DNA of 64,000 nt from NCBI GenBank assembly GCA_016508695.1, contig VNKQ01000002.1, positions 2,604,001 through 2,668,000 on the forward strand. Direction: 5' to 3'. Position 1 is the first letter of the stretch. Each line of letters starts with the position of its first letter. Both the position numbers and the translations under genes were made by a program. Shown here one piece after another: positions 56,801 to 64,000 of the stretch. The notes under the pieces are model-generated. The model worked only from the letters and a program-made list of their open reading frames with translations, was not told the DNA's origin and did not search any database. Origin of the DNA: Hyphodiscus hymeniophilus (lineage: Eukaryota; Ascomycota; Leotiomycetes; Helotiales; Hyphodiscaceae).

Positions 56801-59800
56801 TATATAGCCTAATACTAAACCTATCTAACGGGAAGCTAAGAGGCCTCGAGTTATAATATATATTTGCAAAGATATAAGCCTTTAAACGCAATAGTAAAGG
56901 CTTATAAATAACTATAACCTACTATAAATTAACGTTAATAGTTACGCTATCCTTAATATCTACTAATAACCTATAACCCTAAAGGTCTTTAAGTATATAA
57001 CGTATCTCGTCCCGCTAAAATATTACCTTATTAGAGGGGACTTTAATTACAAGCACGCCCTTTTCGAACCTAGGGTCCCTATTATATATCGCGTAAAAGA
57101 ATTAGTCTAGTAGTCTATTAATAGTACTATAGACTTTATTAGGGAACTAAGAGTTATAATATACCGCGCAAGTTATATACTCGACCTTACCTTCTCTAAT
57201 ATCTCCTTTACTTAAATATAAGTTCGATATTATATATAAAGCGGCTTAAACTACGAAATTTAAGTTATAATAATCCCTAGCCGGGGGAGTATCTTCTTTA
57301 ATTAATTCTATTATTAAATATCCGATTCCGAATTAGATAAGTTTATAGGCTTTATTAAGAACGGAGTTATAAGGCTTACTAACCTATAGCTACTTAAAAC
57401 AAACGAAGAGCTCGACTTCTTTATAGTTAACCTAGTAAAAGTCTTTACTTAGGTTATTACTCTCTTAAGTAAAGAGGATTAGAGGAACGGATAAGTAATA
57501 CTCTAATAAATATTAAAATACTAGGATATAAAGAACAAGTATCTTATAACTGGGGATAAAAGAAATACCCCTAAGAAAAAGGACTTCTTGACTATAATAT
57601 AAAATACTAAAAGAGACTATTAGAAATAAGTTATTAATAATATTAACGACGATAAGTTATTATATAAAGTTATTAACTAGTATAAGCTTGCCTTAAACCT
57701 AAAATCCCTATTATTAAAAGTTAATAAAGTTATAATCGAAAGAACCCTAGAAAAGGCTAAGGCTTTTTATAAGAAGGTCTTAGATTGCTTTAATACTAAC
57801 GATAACTTAGAATTCGACCTTCTCTTAAACTAAAACGGAACTAAATACCTTTAATAAGAATAGATAATCTCTATCGAGGAGGTTAAGAGGTATTATATAA
57901 GCGTTTTTAATACTTCTTCTAGTACTAATCGGGTTATAGTAAGACTATTAAAAGCCTACTAGAAGTATATTAAGCACTTAGTATATAGCCTTTATAGTCG
58001 CTACTTAGTACTTTATTATTTCTTATAATTGTAAAAGCTAATAGAGGTCGCTATACTTCCTAAGGTTAAGAAAGACCTAGACAAATCTTCGGTTCGCTCT
58101 TAAAGACTTATTATACTCTTTTTTTATATTTTAAAGGGACTAGAACGAGTTATTACAAAGAGAGTTACGTAAATAGCCCTTACTAGTAAGGTACTTAGCC
58201 CTTAATATAAGAGTATATTCTCTAAACAATTTACTATAGACTTAGTAGCCTACTTTACTTACGATATCGAGCTTACTTTTGCCTATAGGCAATAAGTTAT
58301 TATAATTATAATAGATATTTAAGGGGCCTTTAATACCCTATTGCCAAAACGTTTATTAGACTAAATAACTAAGTAGGGCTAGTTACTTCCTTTACTCTAG
58401 TTAGTATAAAGCTTTTTAGTAGACCGATAAATCCGAGTATGCCTAGAAAAGGAAACCACCCGATATTATAATGTCTCTTATAGTACTCTTTAGGGCTCCC
58501 TTCTTTCTCTAGTCTTTTATATACTATATTTAGTAGAGCTCTTTAACTAAAACCCTATACTCTACTTTAGCTATATAAACGACCTCTATTTATATTAAGT
58601 CTTATACTCTTTAAATACTAATATTAAACTCTTAGTATATAACGTATAAAGTATTTTTAATTAGAGAACGGAGAATAAGGTTACTTTTACTTTAAAGAAA
58701 TAAGAGATAATTTATTTAACCCGTAAGAAAGGCAATTATAACCTCCCTTATATAGTTAATAAATAGCTTATAATTAAACTAATTACTTTTGCCCTTAAGA
58801 AAGAAGACTAGCTAGCCTTACGCTAGCTAAAAGTCTAGTTTAATTATAAACTTATATTTTAAAGATATATCTCTAAGCGAAACGCAAAAGCTTATAAGGT
58901 AGCTTAATATATATAAAGCCTAGTATATACTAGGGATAGCCCCCTAGCCTTATACTTATAAAAAGTAATTACTACTTGTGTTTTACTTACTATACTTTAT
59001 AGTATAAAGGCCTAATATACTAGACGATATAAGCTACTAGTATTTAAGAAGAACGACTAGAGAGAACTAATTAGTATTTACTTAGGCTAGTATATTAATG
59101 CGATTAATAAGACTATCTCCCTTATAGCTTAAGGAGTACTTCTAATATAAAAGACAACTCTACGAATTATACTTATATATAACTCGGGACTTCTAGTAGC
59201 GGAACTAATACTAAAAGATACTAAGGCTTATTTCGCTTTACGTTTATAGACGGTTAACGAAGCTTATCCCTTTATTAGACGTATCCCTCAAATAGTCTCT
59301 CGCGTAAGCCTTATAATAGAGTAACTATAGGGACTTCGAACTAAAATTTAGTAAGTTGGAGCACTTATCTCTAGCGCCCCTCGCTAAATACTTTAATACC
59401 CTTACTACTTACCTAGCTATAGGGTAGACCCTACGCAAGGGGTAAATAAAGAGATAATAGTAAAGGCCTTTAAAGGGTAATAAGTAGCTCTCTTACTTAG
59501 CGACGTTATAATTTTTATAGATAAGTTAAAGGCCTATATCGATAGTATTAAATCTATTAGCTATAGCTTTACTATTTATTAAAATAGTAAATAAATTGGG
59601 TCTAAAAGTAACTTAATTAATACGCTCTCTCACGTCTTTAACGCTAAGATAATTAGAGCCTAGTATAGTCTTTAATATACTTTACGCTTCTCTCTAAAGG
59701 TATAGTAATAGTATATCTAGCTTTATATTAATAGTACCTCGGTTATTATATATATATGCGGCAATACCTTAACCTTTTCGCAATAAGCCTTCTATAATAT

Positions 59801-62049
59801 ATAAGATACTTTATAGTCAAACTATATTATTATACGCTAGGCACTAAAGTATATAAAAATCGAGGGTAACGAAATAGTAAATACACTTATTATTAAAGGC
59901 TTTATAAAGGTCTATAATACTAGGCTAGTTTCGTAGCCTATAATTAGTAAAATTTGGTCGGAATTCTAGGAAATCTAACGCTAAGCCTAAGTAGCCTAGT
60001 GGGAATTACGCTAACCTAAGCTCTTTAAGACTTATTAGAGATAGGGACTAGGATACTTAGTTAAGAAACAAGCTAAACTCGACTTTTCTTATAGGATATT
60101 ATATTGTCTCCTTATTATCCGATTTACTTATAGAGACTTCTCTTAGTATTATACTAAATTTAAATATAAGGACGCTAAATTAGTATACTCTTACGGATAC
60201 TATAAGGACTCTTTATACTTGGTACGATATTATAAATTAAGAGTTACCTTCTAATAGTAGCTATAGAAACCTCTTTCTTTACTTATAGACGATAAGAACG
60301 CTCTAAAATACCTTTAAGCCGTAATAGTAAAGCCGATAGACTTCGAGTAACTACTTTAAGTTATAGAGTTCTACTCTAGAATATATACGCGCTAAGGTTA
60401 TATAGCTTAAGTACCTTCTCCCTCGAGGGTAACGTAATACCGTTCTAGGGGATTTTGTTTCTATATTATTCTTATAGTATTATATTATTAGCTTGGTTAT
60501 ATAGCGTTAGTTGTCTTTATATTACAAAAATCACAAAAATTATTTTCCTTTATTAGGTTACGTTATAGCTCTTAATCTTTAGTCTACTAAACGACTATAT
60601 ACTTTTAATTTATATCTCGTAATTCTAGCTTTACTAAGTAACTCTAAGGGATTCCCTCTTGACCTTATATACTAGCGGACTACCCTACTTGTCCGGGGAG
60701 GTAATAGATAATATAGCTTATATATTAAACGCTTCTTATATAAAAATGTTTACTCTATATATAATATAGTGCCTAGATACGTCCCTATACCCTTCGGGAG
60801 GTCGTTTGGTTGCTAGCTTCTTAGTAGCACCTTCGGACGTTAATTACAATTATTATTATTATTATTATTATCTAATATTAGCTTTACCTCTTATACGAAG
60901 TTTTGATCTCTACATACTCCCGAATTTGTCCCAAAGAATATATCAACACTCACATGTCCTACAGTGCACCGAAGTTTGGCAATCACCGAGCTGCGAACTC
61001 ATTTGGATAGCTTCCGACAGGAGGAAAGGGCGCAAAGTTGGGAAGGGACTATTGAGGTTCTCGCTTGTATTACCTTTCTGATTCTGCTGGAGGTAAGGCT
61101 CTTTCATGATGACCATCGTCAGCTGCTGATGGTGGAAATGCAGGTCTTTCTGGGAGATACCCAAAGCTGGCCCATCCACCTCAAGGCGGCACAGGCGCTT
61201 TCCCCAAGCTATGAGAGCGGCTGTCTGAAGGCTTTCAGCTCCAGCGGGGCCCTATCGCCAAGCCATGAAAAAGCCCATCGATTCTTCACCAGTGTCATCT
61301 GTTGGTTCGACATCTTAGCCTCCTCAACCATGGGAATCGAATCCTGGGCCCCAATTTTTTGTATTGCCACGGGAGGATACATCAGTCTCGAGACAGTTAC
61401 AGGATGCGAAAACAGTGTCTTACTCGCAATAGCAGATACTACGTCCTTGAGAGAATGGAAGGCGACGTTGGAAAATGCTGCAACGTTCAGTTTACCAGAC
61501 CTTATGGAGCGTGCATCGAGAACAGAGAACCACCTCAAAAGGGTAATAGAGGAATGCAGTAGTAATATGGAGAGGGCTGCGATAGTTGGCATGCCGGAAA
61601 AGGATGATCGCTTGAGTGCTTTGGCGGCTGCTACATCACTCGAGGGCTTCTGCAGAAATAGTCAGACCACGGCGATTACCCGTATCTTCGCATGTGCGGC
61701 ACTGGTGTACCTGAATGTGGTTGTATATGGAGCCCATCCAGATCACCCACAGATCTATGGAAGCGTTTCTCAATTCGCTACTGCCTTAAAAGAACTTCGA
61801 GAACGATCTATTTTGGGGCTTTTGGCATGGCCTTTGTGCGTCGCTTGCTGCATGGCGAGCGAGGATCAGAAGGACACTTTCAGGGAGTTATGCAAAGAGG
61901 TCAAGATTGTCTCCGACTTGAAAATGGTAAATCTGAAGAGAAGCCTTATGATCGTTGAGGAGTGTTGGCGATTGCGACGAGATACAAATGAGACTGCGGA
62001 TTGGCAGAGAGCAATGGAGTGTCTAAAAATGGAGATTCTCCTGATCTAG
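53893..62049 (+). CDS. Zn2Cys6 fungal transcription factor interrupted by a LINE in its intron
   Basis: Two exons, 53893-54583 and 60965-62049 (591 aa if spliced; phase matches, total length divisible by three). Exon 1 carries the binuclear zinc cluster near the N-terminus: Cys at residues 11, 14, 21, 28, 31 and 37 (C-x2-C-x6-C-x6-C-x2-C-x5-C), followed by a basic region MRRRSRRRD. Exon 2 encodes the helical fungal-specific TF domain (PF11951-like): HRSLAITELRTHLDSFRQEE, IEVLACITFLILLEVRLFHD, HLKAAQALSPSY, SQFATALKELRERSILGLLAWP and a late CKEVKIVSDLKMVNLKRSLM. No stop or frameshift interrupts either exon. The intron (54584-60964, GTAAGT..CTACAG) is 6381 bp because a LINE is inserted; without it and one target copy it would be ~161 bp. 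Whether splicing still works is unknown. Confidence 0.85.
54651..54664 (+). repeat. Left target-site duplication of the LINE
   Basis: TCTAATATTAGCTT, identical to 60871-60884; lies within the regulator's intron. Confidence 0.85.
54665..60870 (+). mobile_element. Tad1-type LINE retrotransposon relic, RIP-degraded
   Basis: A 6206-bp TA-rich block flanked by the 14-bp duplication TCTAATATTAGCTT (54651-54664 and 60871-60884) and ending in (TTA)n, the signature of target-primed insertion of a non-LTR element in plus orientation. Traces of the expected order survive: a Cys/His-poor remnant of a gag-like zinc-knuckle region near 55930-56030; a reverse transcriptase region at ~58000-58950 (LPKVKKDLDKSS.., GAFNTLLPKRLLD, GSLLSLVFYILYL) with F-S-Y-I-N-D at 58566-58583 where the group has F-x-Y-A-D-D; and an RNase H region at ~59500-59950 (LSHVFNAKII..). 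Dense TAA/TAG stops and TA richness fit RIP. It is non-functional. Confidence 0.85.
60871..60884 (+). repeat. Right target-site duplication of the LINE
   Basis: TCTAATATTAGCTT, directly after the (TTA)n tail at ~60850-60870. Confidence 0.85.
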
Positions 62050-62624
62050 GAATGTCATGACAAGTTTGTTTGGAAAAGTCGGGGTTTAACTCTAAGATAT
62101 GGCGAAGTCATGGCGAAACGCATCGAAACGTGGCGCGGACTGAATGTTGTGATGGCCCGATGGGTTCGGACTTTGGGGAAAGAACAACGGCAGCCACATT
62201 CCTCGTTTCGGCCTTCCATTTTCGTTTCGGCCTTCTGTTTTGACTTGTCTCCATGAATCCGGACTCATTATCCAATGGGTGGCCGACTTTTGGGAGTATC
62301 GCAAACACTCTAGGCAATCAACACAACAAGTTGGAGGTATTGCTTAAAAACCACCACAATGATTTGCAATCTTCTTCTTGAGTCGGGGAGTTGAGAGGCC
62401 GATTTGTTGGATGTACAGGCGTGGAGTTTGCATGGAGTTTAGATGCAGTGGTCGATTCCGAATAAGAATGTCCGTGGACGACGAGGGACTATCGAGTATA
62501 CAGGTCAGCCTGCACCTTTGCAAGAACATTGCTGTACCCGGAACCTTAATTCTCTTTGCCTATTTCCATTCGACTCCTCGAATATTCCTCGGCTTCAAAT
62601 TCAGACTCGCCAACCTCGAATAAG
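62050..62624. other. Intergenic Zn2Cys6 gene-SDR gene
   Basis: No gene recognised. A short direct repeat TTTCGGCCTTC.. occurs twice at ~62206 and 62224. Confidence 0.45.
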
Positions 62625-63578
62625 ATGTCTTCATATCTGATCGTCGGCGCGTCGCGGGGTCTTGGGGTAAGTACCTTTCCCTTGACCATCTTTCAAATAT
62701 TCACCTTTTAAATAGTACGCTTGGCTACAGTTCCTGTCCAAGAATCCAGCCAACACCGTCGTCGGCCTGGCACGAACGCCAGCAGCGGTGGAAGAACAAC
62801 TCGCAAAAGACGGCATCACCAACATACAAATGATTCCCGGAGATATGTCATCCCATGCTTCCATGGCCAAGGCTGCAGAACTCGCAACTCCTCTCCTCCC
62901 TTCTGGGCTGGACCATCTCATCGTCAACGGTGCATATATGAGCCAGGACAATGCTTTCTTAGCCCCCTCTGACTTCTCCTCGGCTTCCAAAGCCCAAGAG
63001 CTGCGCGACGAGATGTATGCAAGCCTCAATACAAATGTTCTAGGGGTGGTCTTTCCTATCAATGCGTTCCTACCACTCGTGTTGAAAGGGGCGGTCAAGA
63101 AGGTGATCGTCATCAGTACAGGAATGGCGGACCCTGAATTATCAATGCCCGCAGACGGTTCCGACGGGGTGGCCACTGCAGTGGTGTACAGTGCTATGAA
63201 AGCGGCTCTGAATATCATTGTTGCCAAGTACGCGATGGAACTCAGGGCTAAGGGGGTGAAGACACTTGCATTGTGTCCGGGGGTAGTCCTTACCAGCGCA
63301 ACTCCACGTAAGTCACGACTTATGCCACAATCCTTCAATCACTATCCCGGCACTGTTGCTTGAATGGCGATCGGAAAGTTGACTGGAGAATAGCCAGCGA
63401 AAAAAATATGGCAGGGTACCAGAAGCTTTTCACGATATTCTCCAACAAATACCCGCATTTTAAGGGACCGGCTTCTCCTTTCGAGAGCATAGAAAAGCAG
63501 TTGAAGGTCATCGATAACTTAACGTTCGAAGACAGTGGGAAGTTCTTGAGTCACAAAAGTACTAAGGAATGGTTGTAG
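62625..63578 (+). CDS. Short-chain dehydrogenase/reductase (SDR)
   Basis: Three exons: 62625-62666, 62716-63307, 63394-63578 (272 aa; phases close), introns 49 and 86 bp. The start MSSYLIVGASRGLG carries the nucleotide-binding Gly motif (GxSRGxG, residues 8-14). Then VVGLARTPAAVEEQL, IPGDMSSHASMAKAAE, an IVNGAYM segment in place of the usual NNAG, and the catalytic Ser (VIVISTGMAD) and YSAMK (Y-x3-K) follow. The substrate-side ALCPGVVLT is typical. The C-terminal exon (KNMAGYQKLFTIFSNKYPHF.., ending STKEWL) completes a classical SDR of normal length. The substrate cannot be predicted. It lies 576 bp downstream of the Zn2Cys6 regulator on the same strand; co-regulation is possible but unproven. 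Confidence 0.9.
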
Positions 63579-64000
63579 ACGAGATCTGTAATGCTTCGAT
63601 TTCGAACGGACCTCCCTGCCCTTCAGGCTCTTTCCACGGGCCTAGCTATCTCATTTGCAAAGCCAGGGGTTCTTTTCCTCGTAACTTATCTCGTCACTGT
63701 TTGTGCTCCTCTGTTGTTAGTGGGGTGGACAGTAGTTATTGCAATGTCAATCTTCTCGTTCTCGTCCTTGTTGTGTAACCTCTTGTTTGAGCAAGTGCCC
63801 AGCTAGGAAATCCAGGGGCCGGGGCTGAGCAGAATTATCCCGGAGGAATCCGGACACGAAGTCCGCCTGTCTCAAACCCCCCAACACGAACTCACGTCAG
63901 CAAAGCGAATTTCGCTAGCAGGGCGCACTCCAGGTTTATGCTTAAAGCGCCTCCTCCGGGACTCGGGATTTATTTTTAGGTGCTGAACTGAGAATGTGCT
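63579..64000. other. 3' flank to the window end; no gene seen
   Basis: Plus-strand open frames at 63569-63806 are hydrophobic but overlap the expected 3' UTR and resemble no family. Confidence 0.4.

Noticed and set aside
1..64000. CRISPR array, rRNA, bacterial operon or phage features
   Set aside because: Intron-containing fungal genes throughout; no array of spaced identical repeats with unique spacers of constant length and no rRNA-like sequence was seen.

Overview
The window is nuclear DNA of a filamentous ascomycete (Pezizomycotina). Genes carry short introns (mostly 49-200 bp) with GT..AG ends and CTAAC/CTAAT-type branch sites. The families are fungal (Zn2Cys6 regulator, Cip1, F-box/LRR, Uds1). 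Two large elements have been turned into extremely AT/TA-rich, stop-filled relics in the way repeat-induced point mutation (RIP) does. A leotiomycete is my impression from the protein families, not something proved here.

1-22.3 kb is gene-dense and mostly conserved: 40S ribosomal protein S0 (-) divergent from mitochondrial uS15 (+); V-ATPase subunit d (-) divergent from Nop58 (+); a Hub1/UBL5-type protein with an RS-rich N-terminus; a Cip1-like secreted protein with a CBM1; a single-pass membrane protein; an AKR7-type aldo/keto reductase; PIG-H/Gpi15; tRNA pseudouridine synthase Pus3/Deg1; an atypical Rho-like GTPase with lost GTPase residues; and a large C2H2-type zinc-finger protein.

22.3-35 kb is sparse and decayed. 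It holds a fragment of a fungal integral membrane protein, a BBE-like FAD oxidase pseudogene with two frameshifts and two in-frame stops, and a coding locus whose middle part appears inverted relative to its two ends. The inverted part was also hit by a 2434-bp Fot1/pogo-type transposon with 87-bp terminal inverted repeats and TA target duplication. Further gene remnants follow.

35-50.4 kb holds four genes with wide spacers: a RING-like protein, a small glycine-rich-TM protein, a Uds1 coiled-coil protein, and an F-box/LRR protein with an apparent 1-base frame break in a G6 run. The spacers contain microsatellites and a spaced TTGTTGCACGTC motif.

50.4-64 kb holds a 448-bp inverted-repeat (MITE-like) element and a Zn2Cys6 regulator whose two exons are open and phase-matched but separated by a 6.4-kb intron. 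That intron contains a RIP-degraded Tad1-type LINE with a 14-bp target duplication and a (TTA)n tail. A short-chain dehydrogenase follows. I see no CRISPR array, rRNA, convincing tRNA, or coherent biosynthetic cluster. Exon boundaries were derived by hand from splice signals, reading phase and family resemblance; no alignment was run.
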